A model generated the notes under the pieces. That model made no database searches, was not told the origin of the DNA, and saw only the letters and a list, made by a program, of their open reading frames with translations. The position numbers and the translations under genes were made by a program. Below are positions 26,229-36,300 of a DNA stretch of 64,000 nucleotides, in pieces (position 1 is the first letter of the stretch; each line of letters begins with the position of its first letter). The stretch is from Cyclobacterium salsum (GTDB lineage: Bacteria; Bacteroidota; Bacteroidia; Cytophagales; Cyclobacteriaceae): NCBI RefSeq assembly GCF_010119245.1, contig NZ_WNKG01000007.1, forward strand, positions 248,001-312,000, given 5' to 3'.

Positions 26229-28079
26229 ATGAACAACCGATCCAAAAGCTTACAGCCCCTACTGATCCTTTGCCTTCTACTGGCAAGCGGTCTTATTGTC
26301 CAACCCCTCGCCGCCCAATCGGAGGCAAAACCTTATTTCATAAACGGGGAAGCCCAGGAAGTACCTGCCTTCATGGATCCCGCCCGATGGGTAAGGCACG
26401 ATCTCTGGGTGGAAACCGAATTCGATTCGGATGCCGATGGTCAACCCGACCGCATGCATGTGGCCGTCACCCGCCCCTACCAGACCGAATACCAGGGCTT
26501 GAAGCTTCCGGTCATTTACGTCAGCAGTCCGTATTTTGCCGGGGTGGCCCCGGATGTGGACGGCTTGTTTTGGGATGTAAGACACGAACTGGGTTCCCCG
26601 CCGGAAGAAAGGGTCTCTCCGGAAGTAACGCCCATCAATAACCGGCCCTTTATTTCCGACTCCCACATCAAAACCTGGGTTCCCAGGGGATATATCGTGG
26701 TGCATTCTTCCTCCCCGGGCACAGGCCTTTCCCAGGGCGCTCCCACCGTGGGCGGCAAAAACGAATCCCTTGCCCCCAAAGCCGTGATCGACTGGCTGTG
26801 TGGCCGTGCCAAAGGCTATACCCAACCTCAGGGTGGGGAACTCGTGGAGGCCTATTGGTCCACGGGCAAGGTAGGCATGACCGGGACTTCTTATAACGGT
26901 ACCATTCCCCTGGCGGCGGCCACCACCGGAGTGGAGGGGCTAGAGGCCATCATTCCCATTGCACCCAATACCTCCTACTACCACTATTACCGCTCTCATG
27001 GGCTGGTGCGATCCCCTGGCGGGTACCTGGGAGAAGACATTGACGTGCTGTATGACTTTATTCACAGCGGTGATACGGCCAAACGGGCCGGAAACAATGC
27101 TCGTATCCGCGATACCGAAATGAAAGCAGGCATGGACAGGGTCACCGGTGATTACAACGATTTTTGGGCCGGCCGGGATTACCTGAACCAAATGGAGCCC
27201 ATGAAGGCCGCCCTACTGATGTCCCATGGCTTCAATGACTGGAACGTGATGCCCGAACACAGTTACCGCATCTATAAAAAAGCCGAATCCATGGGCCTGC
27301 CGGTGCAGCTGTATTACCACCAGGACGGGCATGGGGGACCACCGCCCATGCGGATGATGAACCGCTGGTTTACCCGCTACCTGCATGGCGTAGAAAATGA
27401 GGTGGAGGAAGATCCGAAAGTATGGATCGTCCGGGAAGGCGACCCTCAAGACAACCCCAGCCCCTATGAAGCCTACCCCCATCCCCAATCGGAAGCCGTG
27501 TCGCTTTTTTTGGAAGGAGCCGCTCCGGCAGCCGGAAAGCTGCTCCTGGAGAAACCCTCCCGGCAGGGCAAGGAGACCCTGGTCGATAACTTTTCCTTTG
27601 ATGGTGCTTCCCTGGCCAGGGCGGAGCTGACCGATCACCGGCTGTTGTTTTTGAGCCCGGAGCTCCAAGAGGACCTGCACCTATCGGGTCTGGCCGAGAT
27701 GAGCATACGGGTGGCATCCAGCAAGCCGGCCGCCAACCTTTCCATTTGGCTGGTGTCCTTGCCCTGGAACGAAGGGAAAAACGCAAAGATCACCGACAAT
27801 ATCATCACCCGTGGCTGGGCCGATCCGCAAAATCACCGTTCCTTAACCGAAAGCGAGCCGCTGAAACCGGGCAGGTTTTACACATTATCATTCGAACTGC
27901 AGCCCGACGATCAGGTAATTCCACGGGGGCAGCAGATCGGTTTGCTGATTTTTTCCAGCGACAAGGAATTTACCCTCTGGCCCGACCCCGGCACCGAACT
28001 GACGGTAGACCTGGACAAAAGCTCCCTTCAGCTACCGGTAGTGGGCGGTAAGGAGGCATATGAGGCTGCTACGGAATAA
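26229..28079 (+). CDS. Secreted Xaa-Pro dipeptidyl-peptidase, S15 family
   Basis: Cleaves X-Pro dipeptides from peptide N-termini, or may act on related acyl or ester substrates. Signal peptide to about residue 30 (PLAAQ). Alpha/beta-hydrolase core with GTSYNG (nucleophile Ser221), HGFNDWNV (Asp337) and DGHGG (His368), then the C-terminal jelly-roll domain (PepX_C, about 400-600). 616 residues. It stands alone on the plus strand; the repeat array starts 8 bp after its stop. An upstream TATTTTTA close to the ATG may be the -7 element. Confidence 0.9.
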   Translation: MNNRSKSLQPLLILCLLLASGLIVQPLAAQSEAKPYFINGEAQEVPAFMDPARWVRHDLWVETEFDSDADGQPDRMHVAVTRPYQTEYQGLKLPVIYVSSPYFAGVAPDVDGLFWDVRHELGSPPEERVSPEVTPINNRPFISDSHIKTWVPRGYIVVHSSSPGTGLSQGAPTVGGKNESLAPKAVIDWLCGRAKGYTQPQGGELVEAYWSTGKVGMTGTSYNGTIPLAAATTGVEGLEAIIPIAPNTSYYHYYRSHGLVRSPGGYLGEDIDVLYDFIHSGDTAKRAGNNARIRDTEMKAGMDRVTGDYNDFWAGRDYLNQMEPMKAALLMSHGFNDWNVMPEHSYRIYKKAESMGLPVQLYYHQDGHGGPPPMRMMNRWFTRYLHGVENEVEEDPKVWIVREGDPQDNPSPYEAYPHPQSEAVSLFLEGAAPAAGKLLLEKPSRQGKETLVDNFSFDGASLARAELTDHRLLFLSPELQEDLHLSGLAEMSIRVASSKPAANLSIWLVSLPWNEGKNAKITDNIITRGWADPQNHRSLTESEPLKPGRFYTLSFELQPDDQVIPRGQQIGLLIFSSDKEFTLWPDPGTELTVDLDKSSLQLPVVGGKEAYEAATE

Positions 28080-28086
28080 TTTTATG

Positions 28087-28517
28087 CACCACAGATAACA
28101 CAGATTAACACAGATAGATTATGGATAATTTGGTTTAGCTTAAAGAACCAAAAAAAATCTGTGCGAATCCGTGCGAATCTGTGGTGAAAAAAGAATTCAC
28201 CACGGATTACTCAGATTAGCACAGATAAATTAGGGATAAGATGGTGTTCCTGAAGAAACTAAAAAAATCTGTGGAAATCTGCGCGAATCTGTGGTGAAAA
28301 AAATGAAGCACCACAGATAACACAGATTAGCACAGATAAATAGGGATAAGATGGTTTGCCTGAAAAAACCAAAAAAAATCTGTGCGAATCCGTGCGAATC
28401 TGTGGTGAAAAAAGAATTCACCACGGATTACTCAGATTAGCACAGATAAATTAGGGATAAGATGGTGTTCCTGAAGAAACTAAAAAAATCTGTGGAAATC
28501 TGCGCGAATCTGTGGTG
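28087..28517. repeat. CACAGAT-type tandem palindromic array, left part (4 units)
   Basis: Four units of about 99-100 bp at 28087-28186, 28198-28296, 28309-28407 and 28419-28517, separated by 11-12 bp. Each unit is an imperfect inverted repeat: it opens CACCACAGATAACACAGATT or CACCACGGATTACTCAGATT and closes GCGAATCTGTGGTG. The two opening variants alternate A-B-A-B. Units 1-2 and 3-4 are near-identical pairs offset by 221-222 bp, so a dimer was duplicated. The gap 28080-28549 contains nothing else. Confidence 0.92.
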
Positions 28518-28549
28518 AAAAAGCTATATACCGAAGATTTATTTGATTC

Positions 28550-28927
28550 ATGCCTATGGAATTAAATGATTTAACCTACGAAATAATTGGCTGCGTCTAT
28601 AAAGTTCACTCCGAATTAGGACCAGGGCTGTTGGAATCTACCTATGAGATTTGTCTGGAGTATGAATTACTCAAGGTAGGGTTAACAGTTGAACGACAAA
28701 AGCCCCTTCCGGTAAATTATGATGGGATTAAACTGGATGCAGGTTACCGAATAGACCTACTGGTTAACGATCTGGTTCTCCTTGAACTGAAGTCCGTTGA
28801 GGAACTCGCACCTATTCACAAATCCCAGGTGATGACGTATCTTAAATTATCCGGTTTGAAATTGGGGCTGCTGCTCAATTTTAATGTACAGGATATGAAA
28901 AAAGGAATCGTAAGAATAATCATGTGA
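28550..28927 (+). CDS. GxxExxY protein (PD-(D/E)XK nuclease-like), copy 1
   Basis: 125 residues. The name-giving motif is GLLESTY at about 27-33, preceded by VYKVHSELGPG. The PD-(D/E)XK-like core is visible: the Asp in GYRIDLLV (about 70), then LLELKSV (ELK at about 79-81), then a Gln and Tyr in QVMTYLKL, and LLLNFN. The family (TIGR04256, related to PF13366) has no established function. The gene lies 33 bp after one repeat unit and 24 bp before the end of another, so it is embedded in the array. The ATG at 28550 or the next one at 28556 may be used. Confidence 0.88.
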   Translation: MPMELNDLTYEIIGCVYKVHSELGPGLLESTYEICLEYELLKVGLTVERQKPLPVNYDGIKLDAGYRIDLLVNDLVLLELKSVEELAPIHKSQVMTYLKLSGLKLGLLLNFNVQDMKKGIVRIIM

Positions 28928-28950
28928 ATCATGTATCAAAGAAGAGCATA

Positions 28951-29592
28951 AAAAATCTATGGTGAACAAAGAATTCACCACAGATAACACAGATAGATTA
29001 GGAATAATAAGGTTTAGCTAAAAGAACCAAAAAAAAATCTGTGGAAATCTGCGCGAATCTGTGGTGAAAAAAATGAAGCACCACAGATAACACAGATAGA
29101 TTATGGATAATTTGGTTTAGCTTAAAGAACCAAAAAAAAATCTGTGAAAATCCGTGCGAATCTGTGGTAAAAAAAGAATTCACCACGGATTACTCAGATT
29201 AGCACAGATAGATAGGGATAGGGTGGTTAGGTTGAAAAAGCCCAAAGAAAATCTGTGAAAATCCGTGCGAATCTGTGGTAAAAAAGAATTCACCACGGAT
29301 TACTCAGATTAGCACAGATAGATTAGGGATAATCTGGTTTAGTAGAAAAAGCCCAAAAAAATCGGTGAAAATCTGCGCGAATCTGTGGTGAATAAAAAAG
29401 TGTGCACCACAGATAACACAGATTAGCACAGATAGATTGGGGATAATCTGGTTTAGTAGAAAGAACCCAAAAAAATCTGTGAAAATCCGTGCGAATCTGT
29501 GGTGAAAAAAGAATTCACCACGGATTACTCAGATTAGCACAGATAAATCAAAAAAGAAATCGGCGCAAATTCGTGTGAATTTGGGCGGATAA
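28951..29592. repeat. CACAGAT-type tandem palindromic array, right part (6 units)
   Basis: After a unit-end remnant (about 28951-28964) come units at 28976-29066, 29079-29168, 29181-29280, 29291-29390, 29405-29505 and a last decayed one from 29517 to about 29592. Opening variants run A-A-B-B-A-B. Inner loops differ more than the ends, as expected if the ends are constrained. From 29593 to 29793 I see no gene. Confidence 0.9.
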
Positions 29593-29793
29593 GACCCTAG
29601 GTACCCAATGATTCGTGCTGGGGTTTTTGGCGGGCACTGGTTATAGTTTGGGGACCAAAACACGTTCAACCGGATCATTTACAACTTCGCACAGAAAAAC
29701 AACACCCTCAGCATCCTTTATTTAATTCCCGGGACGCCGGCAGCTACTTTTGTTTCATAGTTAATTGATTATCAACCTATAAAAAATGGAACG

Positions 29794-30381
29794 ATGAGTA
29801 CAAAAGGATTATTTACACTGCTTTTTCTTGCGGTATTGACTGGAAGCACGTATGCGCAGGAAAACGAAAAACGTTTTGGTTTTGAGCTCAACAGCGGCGT
29901 ATCTGTCGCGACGCAAAAACCAGGTGGAACCAGCCTGAACACCGGCTTTGGGTTTGAGGGAATCTTACATTATCGGTTTATGCCGCACCTGGGTGCCTAT
30001 GCAGGCTGGGGCTGGAACCGATTTGGCGCGGATGAATCGTTTGCTGGAAATGAAGTGGATTTTGAGGAAACCGGCTATGTTTTCGGTTTCCAGTTCCGGC
30101 ACCCTTTTGGGAATTCGCCAGTACACTACTTTGTAAGAGCCGGAGGGTTGTACAACCACATCGAAATCGAAAACAGCGATGGGGAAATTATCAACGATAC
30201 CGGTCACGGCTTGGGTTGGCAGTTGGCCGGAGGCATTGATCTGCCCATCGGAACCAACTGGAGTTTGACCCCGGGAGTAAAATTCAATGTACTCAACCGA
30301 GATGCAGAGGTTGAGGGTGTCCGTACCGAACTAAACTTCCAATATGTCTCCGTTCGGATAGGCTTGGTCAAGCGATTTTAA
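29794..30381 (+). CDS. Outer-membrane beta-barrel protein
   Basis: 195 residues with a signal peptide ending TYAQE near residue 22, then alternating beta strands with many aromatic and Gly residues, such as LGAYAGWGWNRFG and YFVRAGGLYNHIEIE, and a C-terminal strand VSVRIGLVKRF. This fits the OmpA-like or OmpX-like eight-strand barrel domain. No peptidoglycan-binding part. Function unknown. It is monocistronic with a terminator at 30400-30438. Confidence 0.78.
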   Translation: MSTKGLFTLLFLAVLTGSTYAQENEKRFGFELNSGVSVATQKPGGTSLNTGFGFEGILHYRFMPHLGAYAGWGWNRFGADESFAGNEVDFEETGYVFGFQFRHPFGNSPVHYFVRAGGLYNHIEIENSDGEIINDTGHGLGWQLAGGIDLPIGTNWSLTPGVKFNVLNRDAEVEGVRTELNFQYVSVRIGLVKRF

Positions 30382-30399
30382 AATAGGAAGGGATGGAAG

Positions 30400-30438
30400 C
30401 CGGATTAGGAAGCACAATCCGGTTTCTTTTCCTTTTTT
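30400..30438 (+). terminator. Terminator after the beta-barrel gene
   Basis: Stem CCGGATT (30400-30406) / AATCCGG (30416-30422) with a 9-base loop, then a TTTCTTTTCCTTTTTT tract. Confidence 0.75.
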
Positions 30439-30493
30439 GAAGGGTAGGAATCAATTCTTTTCCCACCAGGAAGCCAGACAAAACAAATCATTT

Positions 30494-30501
30494 TATCTTT
30501 G
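30494..30501 (+). promoter_or_regulatory. Perfect -7 element before the histidine kinase gene
   Basis: TATCTTTG matches TAnnTTTG exactly. No clear -33 box is seen. It overlaps the TTG at 30499 that would give the longest frame, so it supports the ATG at 30523 as start. Confidence 0.45.
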
Positions 30502-30522
30502 ACAGGAAATCAGATAGCCTTA

Positions 30523-31587
30523 ATGAACGTAAAGTCGATCCATCAATTACTATCCTTCAAAAACCTCCTGCAGTTTTTAATCGGTTTTTCTTTGGGGGTG
30601 CAATTGATCATCATTCTTTACAATCACTTCTCGGGTTATCATGTGTTGTCTGATTTCGGATACTTTCTTTACCGGCTATTCCGTGGACTGGTATTTACCC
30701 TTATTGCCGGTTTTTTATTGGCCTATTCCAATTTGTTTTTTATTCGTTTTCTGAACCGGGTGAGCCCATGGAGCCTGGCCACTTTCAAGCGGATACTAAT
30801 TCAATTGGCCTTTTCAGTAAGCGTAGCAATGGTGGTTTCCGTCGCTTTTACATCGTTTGCCCACTTCGTAACACCCTATGCGGAAGAATTACGGGGAGTA
30901 TATATAAGCAACGCATTGATATTTAGTGTGGTTAACATCTTAATGGTCTCCATTCTCGAAGGTTGGCTGTTTTTTACGCAACACAAACGCGTTGAACAAA
31001 TGGCCAAAAACCTGGAGGAAGAGCTATCTCAAATCAAGTTTGAGGTTTTAAAAAGCCAGATAAACCCCCATTTTATGTTTAACAGCCTGAACGTATTGTC
31101 GGGTCTGGTAAACAAAGACACCCGAAAGGCCCAGCAGTTTATCGATGAGTTTTCGCATATTTACCGCTATGTGCTGGAGACCATTGAGCAGCCGGTCGCC
31201 ACCCTGGAAAAAGAGCTGAATTTTATGCGTTCCTACCTGTTTTTGCAGCAAATTCGCTACGGGGATTACCTGGTCTACTCCATTAATGTCCCGGCTACTC
31301 TACTGAAATTTTTCCTCCCTCCCTTATCCCTGCAGGTAGTGCTTGAGAATGCTATCAAACATAACATAATTAACGAATCCATGCCGCTGAGCATTGATAT
31401 TTTCAGCGAGGGGAATTACCTTATCGTCAAAAATAATCTTCAGCCCAAAATATCCTTGGGGAATTCCACGGGTCTGGGACTGAAAAATTTGACTAAGCGG
31501 TATGCGATGATAGGTTCCGAAGAGCCCGCTTTCGTTGTGCAAACCGATTATTATATCGCAAAACTTCCATTAATCGATGGTGAATAG
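30523..31587 (+). CDS. LytS-type membrane sensor histidine kinase
   Basis: 354 residues. Four transmembrane segments lie in the first 155 residues (about 15-35, 45-70, 85-110, 125-155). A His_kinase (PF06580) domain follows with KSQINPHFMFNSLNVLSGL, where His183 is the predicted phospho-acceptor, and an ATPase end with LENAIKHN and GLGLKNLTKRY. No separate ligand domain, so sensing is probably within the membrane. It overlaps the response-regulator gene by 11 bp; the pair forms a two-component system with unknown signal. Confidence 0.9.
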   Translation: MNVKSIHQLLSFKNLLQFLIGFSLGVQLIIILYNHFSGYHVLSDFGYFLYRLFRGLVFTLIAGFLLAYSNLFFIRFLNRVSPWSLATFKRILIQLAFSVSVAMVVSVAFTSFAHFVTPYAEELRGVYISNALIFSVVNILMVSILEGWLFFTQHKRVEQMAKNLEEELSQIKFEVLKSQINPHFMFNSLNVLSGLVNKDTRKAQQFIDEFSHIYRYVLETIEQPVATLEKELNFMRSYLFLQQIRYGDYLVYSINVPATLLKFFLPPLSLQVVLENAIKHNIINESMPLSIDIFSEGNYLIVKNNLQPKISLGNSTGLGLKNLTKRYAMIGSEEPAFVVQTDYYIAKLPLIDGE

Positions 31588-32344
31588 CCCGAACGTATTA
31601 ATTATAGAAGACGAGCAAATAGCGGCGGAGAAACTGGAATCGCTATTGTTGGAAACCGCACCGGATATTCGGATTATGGCCAAACTGGGCTCCATCAAAG
31701 AATCGGTCCGTTGGTTGCAGCAAAATCGGGTAGATCTTATTTTCCTTGATATACAGCTCTCCGATGGGATTAGCTTTAGCATTTTCGATCGGGTGGAGGT
31801 GACCACCCCCATCATTTTTACTACCGCTTACGATCAATATGCCATCCGGGCCTTTCAGCTCAACAGTATTTCCTACCTCTTAAAACCCATCCGGAGGACC
31901 GATCTGATCCAGAGCCTCCAAAAGTACCGGGATATGAAATCGGCACTGGGCATTGATTTCGATTCCCTGTTGGCGCAGATGCAGGGGCGGCAACCCGACT
32001 ATAAAAAACGCTTCCTGATCCAAATAGGCGAGAAAATCAAGAAAGTGGACGTGGAAGAAATTGCCTATTTTTTTGTGTTGGACAAAAGTATTTTTATCCG
32101 CACTCATGACGGAAACCGCTTTCCCCTGGAGTATTCGCTCGACAAGCTGGAAGCCCTGCTTGACCCCGCTTGTTTTTTTCGCATCAACCGAAAGTACCTG
32201 GTCCATATGGATGCCATTTCGAGCATGGTGGCGTACTCCCGGGGCCGGGTAAAGCTGGAACTTAATCCCAAAACCGAGGATCCTTTCGACGCCATCGTAA
32301 GCATCGACCGTTCCGCAGATTTTAAGAAGTGGCTGAATAGCTGA
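31577..32344 (+). CDS. LytTR-family response regulator
   Basis: 255 residues: receiver domain at about 5-120 with the acidic pair (IIEDE), phospho-acceptor Asp58 in LIFLDIQLSDG, and the Lys of LLKPIRR; then a LytTR DNA-binding domain at about 145-250 (IAYFFVLDKSIFIRTHDG, FFRINRKYLVHMDAI). Partner of the LytS-type kinase whose gene overlaps by 11 bp. The target genes are unknown. Confidence 0.93.
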   Translation: MVNSPNVLIIEDEQIAAEKLESLLLETAPDIRIMAKLGSIKESVRWLQQNRVDLIFLDIQLSDGISFSIFDRVEVTTPIIFTTAYDQYAIRAFQLNSISYLLKPIRRTDLIQSLQKYRDMKSALGIDFDSLLAQMQGRQPDYKKRFLIQIGEKIKKVDVEEIAYFFVLDKSIFIRTHDGNRFPLEYSLDKLEALLDPACFFRINRKYLVHMDAISSMVAYSRGRVKLELNPKTEDPFDAIVSIDRSADFKKWLNS

Positions 32345-32679
32345 AACCAGGCATTTACCCGCCTGGATGAAGCACTCAATGAATGGAATTCTATTTTGAG
32401 GTTGGCCAAAAAATAGCGACTGGGGCTATTATTCCCGGCTTTAAAATGATCAGATATTGAAGGTAGTCCCTAGCACGATTTCGATAAGCTCTTTTGGGGA
32501 TGCCTTGCCGGGTAATTTTTCCGGCCCATCAACTTCCCCGTTCTAAAAATTTCCCCTATCTTGTTAGGGAATTATCGGAATACTGGCTTTCAGTTTCCTA
32601 AACTTCAAAATTGAAACCAGGAAGGCATTTTTCCATTAGCGAACAAACTTCATTTTTTGTAAAGACATAAAATAGGATC
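32345..32679. other. Gene-free interval before the vsr cassette
   Basis: 335 bp with no gene that I can support. A small inverted repeat CCAGGC...GCCTGG at about 32347-32366 follows the response-regulator stop without a T-run, and GCCGG...CCGGC lies near 32510. It marks the change from the host's composition to the AT-rich cassette. Confidence 0.4.
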
Positions 32680-33012
32680 ATGGCAGACGTTCACGAACCG
32701 GAAATAAGGAGCTATAACATGAGCCGGATCAAAGGGAAGGATACCAAACCGGAAATGCTGGTTCGGAAGTTTCTTCATGCTCATGGATTTCGATTTAAAC
32801 TGCACGACAAAATGCTTCCTGGAAAACCAGATATTGTTTTGCCAAAATACAATACCATTGTTCAGGTGCACGGTTGTTTCTGGCACGGACATGAGGGTTG
32901 TAAATATTATGTTGTTCCGAAAACACGAACGCAATGGTGGCTGGATAAGATCAACGCCGACAGGCAAAAGGATAAAGATCATGAAAGAGAAAATGAAAAG
33001 TATATTTCATAA
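32680..33012 (+). CDS. Very-short-patch repair endonuclease (Vsr), C-terminally shortened
   Basis: Vsr enzymes nick at T:G mismatches made by deamination of 5-methylcytosine. The N-terminal two thirds are clear: MSRIKGKDTKPEMLVRKFLH, LPGKPDIVLPKY (catalytic Asp), HGCFWHGHEGCKYY (metal-site residues) and PKTRTQWWLDKI. The protein ends at 110 residues in a charged tail (KDKDHERENEK), whereas family members usually run about 135-150 and close with a VIVIWECEL segment whose Cys helps bind zinc. That part is missing, so activity is doubtful. No cytosine methyltransferase is nearby. Starts a three-gene AT-rich cassette, 5 bp before the Nudix gene. Confidence 0.82.
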   Translation: MADVHEPEIRSYNMSRIKGKDTKPEMLVRKFLHAHGFRFKLHDKMLPGKPDIVLPKYNTIVQVHGCFWHGHEGCKYYVVPKTRTQWWLDKINADRQKDKDHERENEKYIS

Positions 33013-33017
33013 TAATT

Positions 33018-33398
33018 ATGATCAAAGTTACTTGCGCATTAATCGAAAGAAATGGTGAAACATTAGTCGTTCAGCGAAGCGAAAAAATGCAATTACCTCT
33101 TAAATGGGAGTTCCCAGGTGGTAAAATGGAAGTAGGAGAATCCGAAGAAGATTGTATTCTAAGGGAAATCAAAGAGGAACTGAATATTGACATAAAACTC
33201 GTTCATCGGTTGACCCCATCTGCGTTTAAATATCCAACCAAAAACATATACTTAATTCCATTTCTCGCTTCGCACATCGGAGGTGAACTAAAACTCGCAG
33301 AGCATAAGAGTTACAAGTGGCTTAGAAAGGATAGACTTACTCGTTTAGATTGGGCTGAGGCTGATATTCCAATAATGAATGAATATTTAAAATTATGA
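33018..33398 (+). CDS. Nudix hydrolase, MutT-like
   Basis: 126 residues with the full Nudix box, GGKMEVGESEEDCILREIKEELNI-type: G, E, RE..EE in correct spacing at about residues 34-57. It begins IKVTCALIERNGETLVVQR as in (deoxy)nucleoside triphosphate pyrophosphohydrolases. It may hydrolyse a damaged or modified nucleotide or an alarm signal. It overlaps the helicase gene by 4 bp, so the two proteins are probably made together. Base composition is AT-rich like its neighbours. Confidence 0.9.
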   Translation: MIKVTCALIERNGETLVVQRSEKMQLPLKWEFPGGKMEVGESEEDCILREIKEELNIDIKLVHRLTPSAFKYPTKNIYLIPFLASHIGGELKLAEHKSYKWLRKDRLTRLDWAEADIPIMNEYLKL

Positions 33399-36300
33399 TC
33401 GAAGGCATTTATGAAGGTTTAATTACAAAGCTTATTTCTCAAAAAGTAAGGGCTTTAGATAAAAATGAATTTTTCATCAATAAAAGTGTATTGGACAAAG
33501 AAGAGGCCTCTTCCATTTTAGCTGAACATCTGACCCAAACGATAAAACTTGCTTTGAACCTAATTAAAGGAAAAAATCAGGTTGAAACACAAATAGAGAT
33601 TGCTAATAAAATCATCCTATTTTTGAAAGAGGAGCTTAAAAAGAAGGAGTTTGAAAACGACCTAATAGCAGCGGAAGGAGAAATTTTGAAGGCAGTCTTT
33701 TCAAGAGTTGATTCGCACTTTTCTGACTTCGAACTTCACTTAAAAGAAATAACCCCCTATACAAGACTTACGCATAGTGAACTTTTTACCGGTGGAAATG
33801 TCGGTTTATCGTTAGAGAGTGAATTAAAAAAAGAAATTTTATCGTCTGATAAGATTGATTTACTCGTTTCGTTTATCAAGTTTAAGGGTATTATCATTCT
33901 CGAAAGGGAGTTACGGGAATTCACTTTGAACGGTGGGGAATTGCGGATAATTACAACCACCTACATGGGTGCATCAGATTACAAAGCAATACAAGTATTG
34001 TCTAAGCTCCCCAATACGCAAGTAAAGATTTCATACAACACAGGCAATGAGAGGCTGCATGCCAAAGCCTACCTGTTTAAAAGAAATACAGGTTTTCATA
34101 CGGGATATATCGGATCTTCCAATTTTTCGCGATCAGCCCTAACTGATGGCCTCGAGTGGAATTTAAAAATCACGACTAAAGAAGTGATCCATATTATTGC
34201 GAAGTTTCAAAAGACTTTTGATTCATACTGGGAAAGTGATGATTTTGAACTGTTTGATGAAAACATCCACAAGGAGAAATTAATAGAATCACTCAAGCAA
34301 GGAAAAACTGGAACGACCTCCTCATTAAACACGATATTTTTTGATGTTAAACCTTATCCGTTTCAAGAAGAAATTCTTGAAACGCTTGAAGTTGAGCGAA
34401 CCGTGCACCATAGATATAGAAATTTGGTGGTGGCAGCGACAGGGACCGGAAAAACGATTATTTCAGCATTTGATTACAAAAGATTCAAAAGTAAAAACAC
34501 CACCGCCAAGCTTCTTTTTTTGGCGCATAGAAAAGAGATATTACAACAGTCAATGGATATTTTTAGAGGAATTTTAAAAGATAATAATTTTGGAGAGTTA
34601 TTAGTAGGAGGCTTTGAACCAATCAGTTACGAGCATGTATTTGCGTCTGTGCAAACATTGAATAACCGGTTAGGCGATTTGACACTTTCTCATGAATATT
34701 TTGATTTTGTAATAATTGATGAGTGCCATCACCTAACAGCAAACAGCTACAGGGACATTATCAACTATTTCAAGCCAAAAGTTTTACTTGGCTTAACTGC
34801 CACCCCTGAACGAATGGATGGTGGGGATATTCAGGAAGATTTTCATAATAAAATTGCGGCTGAGATTCGGCTGCCTGAGGCCTTGAATAGAAAGTTGCTT
34901 TGTCCATTTCAGTATTTCGGGATTACAGATAGCATTGATCTTTCTAGGGTTGGCTGGGACCGTGGCCGATATGTACCAAGTGAGTTATCATCCGTTTACA
35001 CAGCTAATGATAGAAGGATTCGCGAAATAATTGATGCGTTAGAAAAATATACAAAAGACCTTTTAGATGTTCGTGCACTTGGCTTTTGCGTTACTATGGA
35101 TCACGCTAAGTTTATGACAGAGAAGTTTACGCTTGCTGGATTAAGGGCAGATTACCTCACAAGCGATAACAACCAAAACCGTGACAGAGTAAGGAACCAA
35201 CTTCTCAATAAGGAAATCAATTACCTTTTTGTAGTGGATATTTTTAATGAAGGGGTAGATATTCCAGAAATAGATACTGTATTGTTTTTAAGGCCAACTG
35301 AGAGCCTTACCATTTTCTTACAGCAACTCGGACGAGGGCTTCGTTTAGCAGAAAGTAAGGAGTGCTTGACGGTTTTGGATTTTGTAGGTAATTCCAGACC
35401 TGAGTATAATTTTGAGAACAAATTTAGAGCACTTATTGGAAAAACGGCGACAGCCATAAAAAAAGAAGTCGAAGACAATTTTCCTCGTTTACCACTTGGT
35501 TGTTCCGTAATTCTGGAGAAAAAAGCAAAACAGATTATTCTTGAAAATATCACTGCGGCAACCTCACTGAATAGAAATCACCTCATTTCTAAAATTCAAA
35601 ACTTCCAGCATCAAAGCACACTGGATTTGAACTTGAAGAATTTTATTGAATTCCATAATATCCCTCTGCAATTGGTTTATAAACGTGGGAGTTGGAAGAG
35701 ACTTTATCAAGAAGCCAGCACAGTCCAAGAATTTGATAGTACCAATGAAAAGCAAATCGTCAATGCCATTTCAAAAAAGTGGCTTTCATCCAAATCGACA
35801 AGCTATTTCGAATTTATTCGGGCTTTAGCAAAGAATCAATTTAAGATTTCAGGAAAAGAGTTTACTGAAAATGAAAATCAAATGTTGCTAATGCTTCATT
35901 ATGATGTATGGCAAAAAGCTGGCGACTTTGTCTCCTTAAAAGATAGCATAGAGGAATTGGGTAAAAACCCGGTATTGGTTGAAGAAATCATTGAAGTTAT
36001 GGAAATTCTAATTGACCGAATTGATTTCAAGGAATTAGACATTATTCTGCCCTACGATCAACCGCTAAAGGTTCATGCGCGCTATACCCGAGATCAAATT
36101 CTATCAGCCTTTGGTTTAAGTAGTTTTGAAAGAAAATCATCTAACCGTGAAGGGGTGGCGGAAAATTCAGATTTAAATACGGAGCTTTTATTTATTAACC
36201 TCATTAAATCAGAAGAAAACTTTTCGCCCACCACCATGTATGACGACTATGCAATCAATGAATCTTTATTCCATTGGCAAAGTCAAAATGCCGCGGGTCC

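Noticed and set aside
28087-29592. Insertion sequence or transposon with terminal inverted repeats
   Set aside because: The inverted ends belong to each short unit, and the only gene inside is GxxExxY, with no DDE, HUH or Y-transposase motif and no target duplication visible.
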